This document shows positions 23,993 through 34,009 of a stretch of DNA of 64,000 nt, piece after piece. How positions within the stretch are numbered: the first letter of the stretch is position 1; each line of letters starts with the position of its first letter. The notes beneath the pieces are model-generated. The model was given only the letters and a program-made list of their open reading frames with translations. It was not told the origin of the DNA and searched no databases. Made by a program: the position numbers and the translations under genes. This DNA is from JACMLD01 sp044223995 (GTDB lineage Bacteria > Bacteroidota > Bacteroidia > Chitinophagales > Chitinophagaceae), in assembly GCA_044223995.1 (NCBI GenBank), contig JBGALE010000010.1, positions 1 through 64,000 of the forward strand, given 5' to 3'.

Positions 23993-24418
23993 TATGGGCA
24001 TCCGCTATTTTACCTTTCTAATCTTTTCATGATTATCAGCTCCTTCCCCTGTGTGGGGTGTTGAGTAAGTATTATTCACGCCTCAGTATGGTTGTCAATT
24101 TTCATAATTTATTACGGTGCATATTTGTGGTAAGTTTTCTCATGTGTAAATTTAGTTTAACACATTGCGAGCGGGTATTCTTGCCCGCTTAATATTATTA
24201 TACAGGCGTATAGCCATGAAAAACAAAATGCCTGTCCCAGCAACTGGTCGCTGATTATTACCGCTGACCCCATTTGCCATCCTAAAAACCATAACGATCA
24301 CTAGGTTTGTCCCCCTGTATCCTCCATCACATGAGAGCAACTAATGAAGTCATTACAGCAACGACAGGATGATTGGTGCCGTCCGGGACGGTTTTCATAA
24401 CATGAGAACACCTCTTTT
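23993..24418. other. Gene-free region after the gamma-glutamyl operon
   Basis: About 426 bases with no supported gene. It holds an 8-bp-stem hairpin at 24170-24189 (AGCGGG...CCCGCT, loop TTCT) followed by an AT run, a weak candidate terminator 180 bases past the operon. It also holds three copies of CATGAGA or its complement (24138, 24330, 24401) and a 13-base dyad CCGTCCGGGACGG at 24379-24391. Confidence 0.5.
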
Positions 24419-25510
24419 ATGGTTACATACAAGTTTATTTACTCCAACAACTATGGTTATCGTTTGCTGCGGCATGCTGCATTCTGGCTGGCATGGATTT
24501 CTTATTTCATCATCATAGACAGTACAAGATCAGGCGCCAAAGTAATTGGGCAGGGGCCCTTTATACTCTATACACTGATTGAAACCATCATATTTCTTTC
24601 TGTCGACATTGCTTTTTGCTATGCCGTATTATACCTTTTACTTCCCAAATATTTACTACAGGGAAAATATGCGCTGTTCTTTATCCTGCTTGGTCTTTTT
24701 ATTCTGCTCGATGCTGCCTTATCCCAATATTTTTATATCTGGCTCATCAACCCGCTGCGTGGCACATTCAAGCTGATGGAATTTGAATCTATTAATTTCA
24801 CTGACCTGCTGCGTGGATTGAGTGGTGTACTGATGATTACAGGCATCGCCTGCAGTATCAAGTTTTTAAAAATGTGGAATATCAAAAAACAGGAACTGGA
24901 CCTGGTAAAGTCGGAGAAACTGAGAAAGGAAATACAATTCATCGACACTTATATTCAACCAAGTTTTTTACCCCTGTTGCTGAAAAAAATTTATTCCTAC
25001 TCCCTGTCTTCCTCTGCAAAAGTGCCGGAAATGCTGGACAGGTTGCAACGGATACTTACGTATCTCATCAATGAAACCAGCCAGTCGGGTGTATTGCTAT
25101 CACACGAAATATCCTCCATAGCAGATTTGATCCACCTGGAAAAATTAACCAATTCCGATCGGTGGGAAATCAGTTTTGAATATTCGGGCGACCCGGACAA
25201 TCTTCGCATTTCGCCTTTTATCTTATTTCCACTGGTTGAAAATAATTTCAGGCAGGTAAATGACAATATCAGCGACAAACACTGGACTACTTTAACCATT
25301 AAAATAAACGGCAGTATTATTCAATTGCAGTTAAAGAATAGTAAGCCGGTTGAAACATCCAACCTGCTGAATTATGAAACCCGCACGCTGCAACAATTAA
25401 AAAAACGCCTGGAGTTGCTGTATCCCGGCAGCCATGTCCTCAACATCATTATTGAAGAAAATGTATTCAGCATCTTTCTCGAAATTGATCTCAGCAAAGC
25501 AGTGAATTAA
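24419..25510 (+). CDS. LytS-type histidine-kinase-like protein lacking the phospho-accepting histidine
   Basis: A 363-residue membrane protein with four or five N-terminal transmembrane segments (residues 18-150), then a coiled linker and a His_kinase/HATPase-like region. The phosphorylation motif, normally Q-x-x-P-H-F-x-F-N, reads IQPSFLPLLL, so Ser182 replaces the histidine. The N-box remains as PLVENNF (271-277), but the GxGLxN lid motif before RLELLYPGSH is absent. It is probably a pseudokinase or a binding platform. Upstream and downstream genes include no response regulator. Compare the intact kinase at 32969 with PHFIFN. It is convergent with the SusD gene. Confidence 0.75.
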   Translation: MVTYKFIYSNNYGYRLLRHAAFWLAWISYFIIIDSTRSGAKVIGQGPFILYTLIETIIFLSVDIAFCYAVLYLLLPKYLLQGKYALFFILLGLFILLDAALSQYFYIWLINPLRGTFKLMEFESINFTDLLRGLSGVLMITGIACSIKFLKMWNIKKQELDLVKSEKLRKEIQFIDTYIQPSFLPLLLKKIYSYSLSSSAKVPEMLDRLQRILTYLINETSQSGVLLSHEISSIADLIHLEKLTNSDRWEISFEYSGDPDNLRISPFILFPLVENNFRQVNDNISDKHWTTLTIKINGSIIQLQLKNSKPVETSNLLNYETRTLQQLKKRLELLYPGSHVLNIIIEENVFSIFLEIDLSKAVN

Positions 25511-25540
25511 AAAAGCAGGTGATGCGATGACCACCTGCTT
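25508..25540 (-). terminator. Rho-independent terminator of the SusC/SusD operon
   Basis: Read on the minus strand: stem AAGCAGGTG/CACCTGCTT (9 bp), 10-nt loop, then TTTTTTAATT. It overlaps the stop of the convergent gene at 24419. Confidence 0.85.
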
Positions 25541-25575
25541 CGTTCTCAAGGATAACTATGAAACTAACTGCTAGA

Positions 25576-27216
25576 CTATTGTTTTACCGGTACTGAACCT
25601 GCAGCCGGTGTATTAAAATCAAGTTCATTCTGCGGCACATCGAAATAATCCATGTAATTATATTCCATAAAACAAGCCATGGGCGTATTGCCTGGCGTGC
25701 CTGCAAGACTAGCCGGAACATTGACAATCGCACCGGCGCGGCCTCCGCCTGCAGACAATGGTGCCGTTACTCCCCATCTTCTTGCATCAAAGAATGATAC
25801 CCCACGAAATACCAGCGCCACTCTTCTCTCTCTCCGCAATTCTTCCAATGCCTGTGCTTTTGTCAATCCCGTACCTGCTACCGGAGCCAGTCCTGATGAC
25901 TGGAAATTGCGCACTTCATCAATCACCTGTAATCCCTGGTCGGTTTGACCTGTATATATCAGGGCTTCCGCCTTCATCAATGCATTCTCCTCATAGGTAC
26001 AGGCATAGTTGACGAATCCCTGCCCGGAGATTGTTGAATAAGAACCGCCATTCTCAATATCGCGTGCTATCCATCTCGTACCAAATTGTAATCCGCGGCT
26101 GCGTTTATTCGCATCATTCAATACGCCCTGCTGAAAATTCCTGTTCAGCCTCTCATCCCCCGGTTTATACTCCTGTATTAAACGTTCACTGATGAAGAGC
26201 CATTGATTCTGCTGGTTGGCCAGTAAATAGGGGAATGTGAACCCAGACACATCATTGGAGCCATCGGGTGTTAAACCTTTTTTGAAAATATTATCACTGG
26301 CTGTCAGCCCCTGGTTCGACCATGCGAGTATCGAGTTCCATTCGGCAGCAGTAAGGTCAGTCGCCTTTTTACTCACCAGTAAATTCCTCGCCTTGTATGT
26401 ATTGATTTGCCGTATCCATTGTGCAGGTGTTACCAAATGTGCTGTTGAATTATCAGAAAAAGAAGGGATAATGTTTTGCATCACTGCATAATAGTCGGCA
26501 TCATTGGTAATACCTGATAAAACCGAAGCACATAAGTCAAAATTCCGTGTTGCTTCCGCAATGATATCCTGCCTGCTGACAAAATTGTTGTTGACGGTGA
26601 AATTAAATGTCGTATCGTTATTGATGATACCGGCAATATACATAGAGCCGATCCGCGAATAACAGTAACCTTTCCACCAGAACGCCCATGCGCGCAGTAC
26701 CGCTTTTTTGGTGGCTGCATTACCGGATAATGTCAATGCGGGGTTTTCCACTGCATATAAAATGGTATTGGCCTGTTTGATGAAATAATAACAGTAACTC
26801 CATTCGTACTGGAAGGCATTTCTTTCGCCGGCATCACGCGAGTTGAAACTCTGCAGTGTAGTTTTTTGTGTAGCACCAATCGGGGTTACAAATGAGCGGC
26901 CATCAGGTAGTGTTATTTTATATACCTGGTCTGTCCAGCGAAAGGCAAAATTGCCATAAGGGATATAACATTCATCGCCGAGTATGATTTGTTGCGCCCA
27001 GGCAATCTCCTGTATATTGGTGGCACCTTCCTGTGGTACATTTACAATGGGTCGCGCGATGATGCCCTGTGCATAGCTTTCGATACCCGCCTCCGTTACC
27101 AATGCTGAAGCCGGCGTCGGCGCATTGGGGTTAATTAATTGCAATTCCGACTTCTTACAGGCAAGTGCTCCTATTGCCACTATCGCTGCAAAAAGTAATA
27201 ACTTATTCTTATACAT
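25576..27216 (-). CDS. SusD/RagB-family nutrient-binding outer-membrane lipoprotein
   Basis: A 546-residue SusD-family protein. The lipobox GALAC places the lipidated Cys at residue 20, followed by KKSELQLINPNAPTP, the usual mature start. TPR-like helices follow, with an aromatic-rich middle. The late region ALEELRRERRVALVFRGVSFFDARRWG is the SusD C-terminal signature, and the end is YMDYFDVPQNELDFNTPA. It caps a TonB-dependent channel and binds the substrate at the cell surface. Its SusC partner lies 23 bases upstream. No glycoside hydrolase or protease is adjacent, so the substrate (glycan, peptide or other) cannot be told. Confidence 0.93.
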   Translation of the reverse strand: MYKNKLLLFAAIVAIGALACKKSELQLINPNAPTPASALVTEAGIESYAQGIIARPIVNVPQEGATNIQEIAWAQQIILGDECYIPYGNFAFRWTDQVYKITLPDGRSFVTPIGATQKTTLQSFNSRDAGERNAFQYEWSYCYYFIKQANTILYAVENPALTLSGNAATKKAVLRAWAFWWKGYCYSRIGSMYIAGIINNDTTFNFTVNNNFVSRQDIIAEATRNFDLCASVLSGITNDADYYAVMQNIIPSFSDNSTAHLVTPAQWIRQINTYKARNLLVSKKATDLTAAEWNSILAWSNQGLTASDNIFKKGLTPDGSNDVSGFTFPYLLANQQNQWLFISERLIQEYKPGDERLNRNFQQGVLNDANKRSRGLQFGTRWIARDIENGGSYSTISGQGFVNYACTYEENALMKAEALIYTGQTDQGLQVIDEVRNFQSSGLAPVAGTGLTKAQALEELRRERRVALVFRGVSFFDARRWGVTAPLSAGGGRAGAIVNVPASLAGTPGNTPMACFMEYNYMDYFDVPQNELDFNTPAAGSVPVKQ

Positions 27217-27239
27217 GGTTGTAGTTTTTAATTCAGTTA

Positions 27240-30200
27240 TTAAAATCCAATGTTCAGTCCAACGATAAATGATTTCAGGTTGGGCACATGGAAATAGTCA
27301 GCTCCTTTAAATGCAGCGACACTTGCCTGCTGGTTTCCCTGCGAATCTTCTGAACCAGTTGCTTCCGGATCAAGGCCCTTGTACTTGGTAATGGTAAACA
27401 GGTTCCTCGCAGATAATGACAAAGTGAGGTTCTTCACCCATTTTACCCGTACAGCATCCGTGAAATTGTAGGATACAGACAGATCACGCAGGCGGAGGAA
27501 TGAACCATCTTCCACAAACCATGATATAGGCTGCACACTATTATAGAGACTGTTGTAGAAATTCACGTATGCACCAGGTTTCCCATCGATGGTAATGGCG
27601 TCGTCATAATCGCGTGACAGGCGATCACGGTAGAGCCACTGCCGTACGGTATTGTATATCTTATTACCATAATACCAGTCAAGCTGTGCAGATATCGTCA
27701 GGTTATTTTTGATCACCACAGAATTAATAAACGACATATTGAATTTCGGGTACACACTTCCCAGGACGGACTGATCCGTTGCATCAGTCAATTGTGCCTG
27801 CTTGGTGGTTTTATCGACTACAATACCATTCACTACTTCATAATTGGAAGCAATAGATGGATCGATGTAAGGTGTTTTACCATCGGGTCGCATCTGTGTA
27901 ATGCTGTGCAGTGGCGTTGGTGCATAGAGTATGCCCAGTTCCTGTCCTTCTTTCACCGCAAAAAATCCATTGACGATGTCTTTGTGCAGTGCAATCTGGT
28001 CGGCTATACTCTTTGCCCTGCCGAAACGAACACCTGTATTCCATTTTATCAATGGGCTTTCATACACATTTGCGTCCAGTGAAATATCAAAACCTTTGCT
28101 GGTTATGGAAATGAGGTTATCGGTAAGTGTACCTGCACCGGAAGTAAGCGGCAATGGTGCATCCTGAATAATGTCCTTGCTCTTCCTGTTCCAGTAAGTG
28201 GCTGATAAAGTAATGCGTGTTAACCAATTTTGAAGATTGGATTTAAAACTGATATCAGTACCCACTTCCAGTTCTTTGGAACGTTGTACCCGCAAGGCAG
28301 GATTGGCCACCTGGCTGTTGAGGTTTAGCCCAAGTCCGCCACTGCCCAATGGATAAGTACCCAAAGTAACCTGTCTTGCATAATAGCCGGGTTGTATACC
28401 AGCTTCACCATAAGCACCACGTATCTTCCAGTCAACCAGGTTGGTCATTTTGATCAACTCTGAAGGACGGAAGTAAACAGCGCCTCTCGGGAAAGTAAAT
28501 GGCTTGGTGGCTTCGCCAAACTCTGAAGAGTAATCGGAACGGAATCCACCGGATATCCCGGCAAGATTACCCCAATCGAATGACTGGCTGACCAGTATAC
28601 CATAGGTAGCGAAAGTAAAATTGCCCAGCGGATCTCCTGCATATAAACCATCTCCATTTGATTTTATCAAACCTGAGTTGAGGTTAATCGGTGGATAAGG
28701 TGCCAGGTTACTGCTTTGCGTAAAATGAGAAGTGTATTCGCGCTTGCGGTAATCATATCCAACGATAGTGGTAGAACGCAGTGGAATATTCATTTTAAAA
28801 TCATTCTGGAAATCAAGTTTTACAGAAGCGGTTGCCAGTGAGTTCTGGTTGGTGAACCTGGAAAATGATTTATTAATGGAACCCAGCGGTGCAGTACCCC
28901 ATTTGGCAATCGTATATTGAAGAGCACTGGATTGGTTGAGGTAAATATTGGTGTAATCCGTATTCCAAACCTCAAACCCATACTTATAATCAAGCTCCAC
29001 AAATCTTGGAAACTTATAGTTCAGGTTTACATTGTTGAGTATACGGTAAGAATTGGCATCGCGCTGATGCCAATCCCTTTCTGACAATGGATTTAATGCC
29101 TGGTCGCCGGCGCGGTTGTTGACAATATAATGCCCGGTGGAATCTTTAAAAGTGAAATCAATAAAAGGCCATGAATTGGTAATGGAGAAACGATTGGAAT
29201 TGGTAGCTGCCAGTTGAATATCAGCATCACCACTCAGCAGGTTATTCTTTGTATTCACTACCTGTGTAATATTCCGTACGGTAAATCCTTTGAATAATTC
29301 AAAACCCAGGTTAGCGCCCAGGTTGATGCGCTGGTATTTATTATCCAGCACATTGTTTTGCATAAACCTTGATACGGTAAAAGAGTAATCAGATTTCTCT
29401 CCACCACCATTAATATTTAAGGAAAGGTTATTGGTAAATGCCTTTTTATACGCCTGCTCAATATGATCATAGGTTTGTTCCTTGTAAGGTTTATTATTGA
29501 CCACATTGGGATCCACATTGGGATCGAGCAGGTCCGGTTCACTCCACTGCCCCGTGGCATCCTTGCTGATTCTTGATCCGCCACTCAATATATATCCATC
29601 GGCATCTGTTTCAAAGGAATGAAATTGTGCTATGAGTGGCCGTTTCCCCTTGATGATTTGATCAAAACTCATCTGTGTATTGATACTGATGGAGGGCTTT
29701 TTACTTCTTGATCCTTTTTTAGTAAATACCTGTATAACACCCGATGCACCCTGTGCACCATATAGCATACCGGCTGCAGCACCTTTTACCACTTCTACCC
29801 TTTCTACACTGGCCACATCAAGTCCATTCAAATCACTTACCTCTACACCATCGAGCAAGATCATCGGTGGCGTATTGCCAACATCTGTTACACCGCGCAA
29901 TTGAATCGTTGCGCCGGTTCCCGGTGTACCGCTGTTGAATTGTATCTGTGCACCGGATATTTTTCCCACCAATGCCTGTTCAATGGAGGCGACTGCACTT
30001 TTGGGAATGTCCTTACTACTGAGCGAAGACACATCAATCGCGATCTTCTTTTTATCCGTAGCCACGCCTACGCCGGTTACCACAACTTCATTCAGGCTGC
30101 GAACATCCTGTTGCAATTGAATGGAAGCAAGGTTGGCATCACTGGCCAGCACCGTCCTGGTTTCATAACCAACAGCGCTTATCATGATGCTGTCATTGTC

Positions 30201-30395
30201 GTTCACGGCAATTTTAAAAGAACCGTCGGCAGTGGCTTTCACACCGCGGGCGGAGCCTTTCACCTTAACCGAAGCATAAGATATACCTGCGCCATTGGCA
30301 TCGGTAACCCGTCCGCTCTTTTCTTTTGTTTGGGCAAACAAAGTTGTTATTGACATAGAAAAAATCCACAACAATAACAGGCAGAATTTCCTCAT
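27240..30395 (-). CDS. SusC/RagA-family TonB-dependent outer-membrane receptor
   Basis: A 1051-residue outer-membrane channel. In order: signal peptide ending TTLFAQ; a carboxypeptidase-regulatory-like beta domain (SGRVTDANGAGISYASVKV and later ISAVGYETRTV); the plug with SLNEVVVTGVG, IQLRGVTDVGNTPPMILLDG and VERVEVVKGAAAGMLYG, the SusC-family signature; then a long beta-barrel ending in a C-terminal aromatic residue (FIVGLNIGF). It imports a large substrate with its SusD lid, driven by TonB. The two genes form one operon ending at 25508-25540. It is preceded by the PKD-type surface protein gene, with a 192-base gap. Confidence 0.95.
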   Translation of the reverse strand: MRKFCLLLLWIFSMSITTLFAQTKEKSGRVTDANGAGISYASVKVKGSARGVKATADGSFKIAVNDNDSIMISAVGYETRTVLASDANLASIQLQQDVRSLNEVVVTGVGVATDKKKIAIDVSSLSSKDIPKSAVASIEQALVGKISGAQIQFNSGTPGTGATIQLRGVTDVGNTPPMILLDGVEVSDLNGLDVASVERVEVVKGAAAGMLYGAQGASGVIQVFTKKGSRSKKPSISINTQMSFDQIIKGKRPLIAQFHSFETDADGYILSGGSRISKDATGQWSEPDLLDPNVDPNVVNNKPYKEQTYDHIEQAYKKAFTNNLSLNINGGGEKSDYSFTVSRFMQNNVLDNKYQRINLGANLGFELFKGFTVRNITQVVNTKNNLLSGDADIQLAATNSNRFSITNSWPFIDFTFKDSTGHYIVNNRAGDQALNPLSERDWHQRDANSYRILNNVNLNYKFPRFVELDYKYGFEVWNTDYTNIYLNQSSALQYTIAKWGTAPLGSINKSFSRFTNQNSLATASVKLDFQNDFKMNIPLRSTTIVGYDYRKREYTSHFTQSSNLAPYPPINLNSGLIKSNGDGLYAGDPLGNFTFATYGILVSQSFDWGNLAGISGGFRSDYSSEFGEATKPFTFPRGAVYFRPSELIKMTNLVDWKIRGAYGEAGIQPGYYARQVTLGTYPLGSGGLGLNLNSQVANPALRVQRSKELEVGTDISFKSNLQNWLTRITLSATYWNRKSKDIIQDAPLPLTSGAGTLTDNLISITSKGFDISLDANVYESPLIKWNTGVRFGRAKSIADQIALHKDIVNGFFAVKEGQELGILYAPTPLHSITQMRPDGKTPYIDPSIASNYEVVNGIVVDKTTKQAQLTDATDQSVLGSVYPKFNMSFINSVVIKNNLTISAQLDWYYGNKIYNTVRQWLYRDRLSRDYDDAITIDGKPGAYVNFYNSLYNSVQPISWFVEDGSFLRLRDLSVSYNFTDAVRVKWVKNLTLSLSARNLFTITKYKGLDPEATGSEDSQGNQQASVAAFKGADYFHVPNLKSFIVGLNIGF

Positions 30396-30587
30396 AAAAT
30401 GTTTGTTTAATTAGGATGATGTAAAAGAGTTAATGCTGATGGACATGCAAACCTGCTCCGATGTGGCACAATTAACAGCGCTTTTTTACTGAAGCATTTA
30501 TTTTAGCGGATAAAGAATGAAAAAGCAGGCTTAAAAGAAAAGTCATGCAATTGTAATAACTACCGAAACACTGCCATCAAGATAATG

Positions 30588-32657
30588 TTACCGCATTAGC
30601 ACTGTGGTTCCGCGCTCAGTAAACGACTTTCCTTTGTCATCAACTGCAAATACGATCCATACATAAGTACCTGCCGGCATTTCTTTTCCGCGGTACATAC
30701 CATTCCATCCTGCACTGAAGTCTCGTGCAGTAAATATTTCTGTTCCCTGCCGGTTGTAAATTTTAAAATACACTACACGCATGCCCGGTGCTATCGGTCG
30801 CAGCAGATCATTCAATCCGTCATGGTTAGGCGTAAAAGCATTGGGAACATATATTGCCGCCCTACCGTACACTTTAATGTTTATAGATGAGTTATCAAAA
30901 CAACTATCGTCGTTTCGCACCGTTACCGTATACTGTGTGCTCTGCTCCAATACTGCAACAGGGTTCGCAATAAAAGCATTGTTCAATCCTGCGGCTGGTG
31001 ACCATTCATAGTGTTTCCCACCTGAAGCCACTAATTGTATCGGTTGACCCTTTACCGCAATCGTATCATTACCTGCAAATGCTTTTAACCGGTTATAGGC
31101 AACCACTTTGGTAATAGTATCCGATACGCAGCCATTTTTACTGACTGCAAAAAATTGTGTTGTGTAATTTCCATTACGGGGATATACATGATAAAATGAA
31201 GTCGCAAAAGACCTGCTACCGTCCCCTGTATTCCACTGTACCTGCTGAATAGAAGTATCGTTAGACGGCTTGCCTTGAAAAAATACCCGCCCATCGCAAT
31301 ACACCGCGTATAAAAAATCAGCCATCGGTTTATCTTCTATTGCCAATGCCCTGATCGTGTCAGCTTCACATCCTTCAAATGATCTTATATGCAATTGTAT
31401 CTGCTGTGTCCCCGATACAGGAAACCTGAATGTGGGATTTTTATCAATGCTAAACCGCTGGCCATTGTAATACCAGTTCCATGCGGATATGGTTCCGACA
31501 GACACTGATGATAAATCTTTAAAATGAATAAGCGTATTGGCACAGAATACATCGTTGTCAAAATCAGCCACTGGTTTGGATGCCAGTGTAATTGGTTTAA
31601 CCAGGGTGTCCACGGTACAACCCAGCTTATTGGTGACTGCAAATTTGATGGTATAATATCCAGCGCTGTTATAAATATGTGGCGGCGGATTTTGCAATGA
31701 CGAATAGGTACCGTCTCCAAAATCCCAAAACCATTTCGCATTGGATGCATTGTGAAAAACCGTATCAGTAAAATAAAGTGAATTGTCATATAATCGTATT
31801 GGCCGACCAAAGCAGGTATCGAGCGCAGGTTCGGAAGCAAAGCTTGGCGTGACGGTACCAAAGTAAGCACGCATATAACCCATCAATGGACATTCAGCAC
31901 CGGGGCCTGGTGGTGGCACCTGGTTGAACAATGCTTTTAACTGCGACATGGCCCCGGTAAACCCCCAGTACAATTTCTTATTGCCAGCGAATAAGCCATT
32001 GAGCAGATCATAATTGACAGACAACAATGGGTTGCCATCCATTTGCACTGCAAACACAGTCGTAACCGGATCCCATGACACTTCTATAAGATGATAAAAT
32101 TTACCGCCGGGCTGGAAATAGGACGTTATATCCACCGGGCCGGCTATGTTATTGGGAGAATGGTGTTTGGTATCGCCTCTTAATTGAATGGCAATATGGT
32201 TGTACAGCGGATCATTGTCAATGGAATCGCTTTTCAAATCAAAGGTCAGGGCTATCGAAGGTTTATGTGCAGTATTGCCCCAACCCATATTATTGGAAAA
32301 ATCGCCGAGTTCGGCAGTATCGGGTTGTAAAACAAATGCCATTCCGCTGGTGCCCATTGAATCAAGGATATCAACAATGAAACCCAGTTGAAACGGCTGG
32401 CTGATATCAATAGGCTGATTGTACCAGGCAGCGCCTTTTGAATATACCGTGCAAATAACAGAGGGATCCTGCGAAAGCACGATCTCCGAGCAGTTTGCTT
32501 TTTCTACCGCTTCACCATGTGTGGTGAACGAATGGGTCGATTGCCCATGGGTAGTTTGTATCATCAATAACAGTATACACAGCAGCCAGCAAACTATCAG
32601 CCGGTGCAGGCGATCGAAATGGCTATTCTGTACAAAAGGTAAATATGGCTCATACAT
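30588..32657 (-). CDS. Secreted lectin-like/PKD protein with type IX (type B) sorting domain
   Basis: A 689-residue exported protein with an N-terminal signal segment (IVCWLLCILLLMIQTTHG). Residues about 55-270 resemble an L-type (legume) lectin beta-sandwich: GFIVDILD, SGMAFVLQPD, PSIALTFDLKSD, WGFTGAMS. Next come about three PKD-type Ig repeats, the first with FWDFGDGTYSSLQNPPPH. The last ~85 residues are the gliding-motility-associated (CHU_C) type B sorting domain: YVPNAFTPNHDGLNDLLRPI, KIYNRQGTEIF and PAGTYVWIV. It is thus a cargo of the type IX secretion system, released or held on the cell surface. The lectin domain suggests glycan binding, and it stands directly upstream of susC/susD. 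Confidence 0.85.
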   Translation of the reverse strand: MYEPYLPFVQNSHFDRLHRLIVCWLLCILLLMIQTTHGQSTHSFTTHGEAVEKANCSEIVLSQDPSVICTVYSKGAAWYNQPIDISQPFQLGFIVDILDSMGTSGMAFVLQPDTAELGDFSNNMGWGNTAHKPSIALTFDLKSDSIDNDPLYNHIAIQLRGDTKHHSPNNIAGPVDITSYFQPGGKFYHLIEVSWDPVTTVFAVQMDGNPLLSVNYDLLNGLFAGNKKLYWGFTGAMSQLKALFNQVPPPGPGAECPLMGYMRAYFGTVTPSFASEPALDTCFGRPIRLYDNSLYFTDTVFHNASNAKWFWDFGDGTYSSLQNPPPHIYNSAGYYTIKFAVTNKLGCTVDTLVKPITLASKPVADFDNDVFCANTLIHFKDLSSVSVGTISAWNWYYNGQRFSIDKNPTFRFPVSGTQQIQLHIRSFEGCEADTIRALAIEDKPMADFLYAVYCDGRVFFQGKPSNDTSIQQVQWNTGDGSRSFATSFYHVYPRNGNYTTQFFAVSKNGCVSDTITKVVAYNRLKAFAGNDTIAVKGQPIQLVASGGKHYEWSPAAGLNNAFIANPVAVLEQSTQYTVTVRNDDSCFDNSSINIKVYGRAAIYVPNAFTPNHDGLNDLLRPIAPGMRVVYFKIYNRQGTEIFTARDFSAGWNGMYRGKEMPAGTYVWIVFAVDDKGKSFTERGTTVLMR

Positions 32658-32968
32658 CTGTGCAATGGTTATGCAAACCGTCGAATGCTACGACCGGTAA
32701 TTTAAACATCGCAATAAATAAAAATCAGTGACCCTGTACAAAGCATGATTATATTTTACCGAAGTATGAATATCGTGTACCGAAGAAATCAGGCTGCCAA
32801 AAGCACTTTGCTCCAAACAAAAAACCGTGCAGTGAAAACTAACGGAAAAATCAAGGAAACTTTATGAATACTAAAATACCGTCAAATTATGCAGACGGCT
32901 TTAGAATATCAATTACAAAACAGAACTTTCCTTAGAATTTATTTAGTATAGCCAAAAGATAGTAGCAA
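32658..32968. other. Divergent region between the PKD protein and LytS kinase genes
   Basis: No gene is seen. It contains the paired TACCGAAG direct repeat (32757-32785). The rest is AT-rich without a clear TAnnTTTG. Confidence 0.55.
32757..32785. promoter_or_regulatory. Paired direct repeat, candidate LytTR-type operator
   Basis: TACCGAAG occurs at 32757-32764 and again at 32778-32785, start-to-start 21 bp. LytTR-domain regulators bind two short direct repeats about 21-22 bp apart on one DNA face. A LytTR regulator gene is downstream (34006). Confidence 0.4.
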
Positions 32969-34009
32969 TTGCCTGAAAAAAACCCCATAGTAAATGACCG
33001 GGCGCTAAAATGGACGGGTATCCCTTTTACGGGCATACTTGTCTATTACTTATCGGGATTTGGTAAAACAGGCCAATACAGCAGCAACACTTTTATCCAC
33101 TGTCTGTTTTTCGTTTTTATTTCCTTTTGTTTATGGAATGGAAATGTATTCTCGCAATACCTGTTACGCCGCCAGTTATATACCATTAAGCTACTGGCAC
33201 TCCGCCTGGCAGCCCGTTACGGCATTACTATCATTGTCAGTTGGCTGCTTTCATTTGTCTTATTATCGGCCTGGAACAAATGGCTGGCGAATGACCGTTA
33301 TGGCTACCATGAGATTTTTATTTCCCAATTGATCATGACATTTGTCAGCATACTCATCGGCAGCATCTATGAGATAGTGTACCTTAGCAAGGAAAGGGAA
33401 ACCGATTTGGTAAAGATGGAGAGAAGTGAAAAACTAAAAGTGCAGGCCATGCTGGATGCGTTGAAAAGCCAGATAGACCCGCATTTTATTTTCAATTCAC
33501 TAAATACACTCTCCTATTTAATCGGTGTACACCCCCAAAAAGCAAAACTATTCAATGACACACTCGCAAAAGTGTACCGGTATATTTTGATCAACAAGGA
33601 AAAAGACCTGGTGCCACTGAACGATGAAATTGAATTTGCCAGCAATTATTATTATCTCCTGAAAATCCGGTACCAGGACGGCCTCAATATGATCATCAAA
33701 GTAGATGACTGGTCGGGCGAGGCGAATTTTTTGCCGCCGCTTTCCTTGCAAACATTGATAGAGAATGCTATTAAGCACAATCATTTTTCTGAAAAACATC
33801 CCCTGCAGATTACGATTACTATTTCAGAAAATGAAGTAAGTGTAGTCAACAACAAAAGCCTTAAGAAATTTGAAATGCAATCTTCCAAAATTGGTTTGGT
33901 CAACCTGAATGAAAGGTATAAGCTTTCGGTAAACCGGCATATATCAATTCCCCAGGACTCTGAACACTTTACCGTATTGCTTCCATTATTAAAATCTTCC
34001 GTAGTATGA
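32969..34009 (+). CDS. LytS-type sensor histidine kinase
   Basis: A 346-residue membrane histidine kinase. Four N-terminal hydrophobic helices (residues 15-140) are followed by a short coiled linker and the His_kinase domain with KSQIDPHFIFNSLN, His172 being the phospho-accepting residue. LIENAIKHN is the ATP-binding N-box, and a shortened lid region reads GLVNLNERYKL. No ATG fits: a stop lies two codons upstream of a TTG at 32969, so this TTG is taken as the start. The stop codon overlaps the start of the regulator gene (ATGA). The signal sensed is unknown. Confidence 0.9.
   Translation: MPEKNPIVNDRALKWTGIPFTGILVYYLSGFGKTGQYSSNTFIHCLFFVFISFCLWNGNVFSQYLLRRQLYTIKLLALRLAARYGITIIVSWLLSFVLLSAWNKWLANDRYGYHEIFISQLIMTFVSILIGSIYEIVYLSKERETDLVKMERSEKLKVQAMLDALKSQIDPHFIFNSLNTLSYLIGVHPQKAKLFNDTLAKVYRYILINKEKDLVPLNDEIEFASNYYYLLKIRYQDGLNMIIKVDDWSGEANFLPPLSLQTLIENAIKHNHFSEKHPLQITITISENEVSVVNNKSLKKFEMQSSKIGLVNLNERYKLSVNRHISIPQDSEHFTVLLPLLKSSVV

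Noticed and set aside
24170..24189. Terminator of the gamma-glutamyl operon
   Set aside because: The 8-bp stem is followed only by an AT-mixed run and lies about 180 bases past the last gene. It is mentioned only as a weak candidate.
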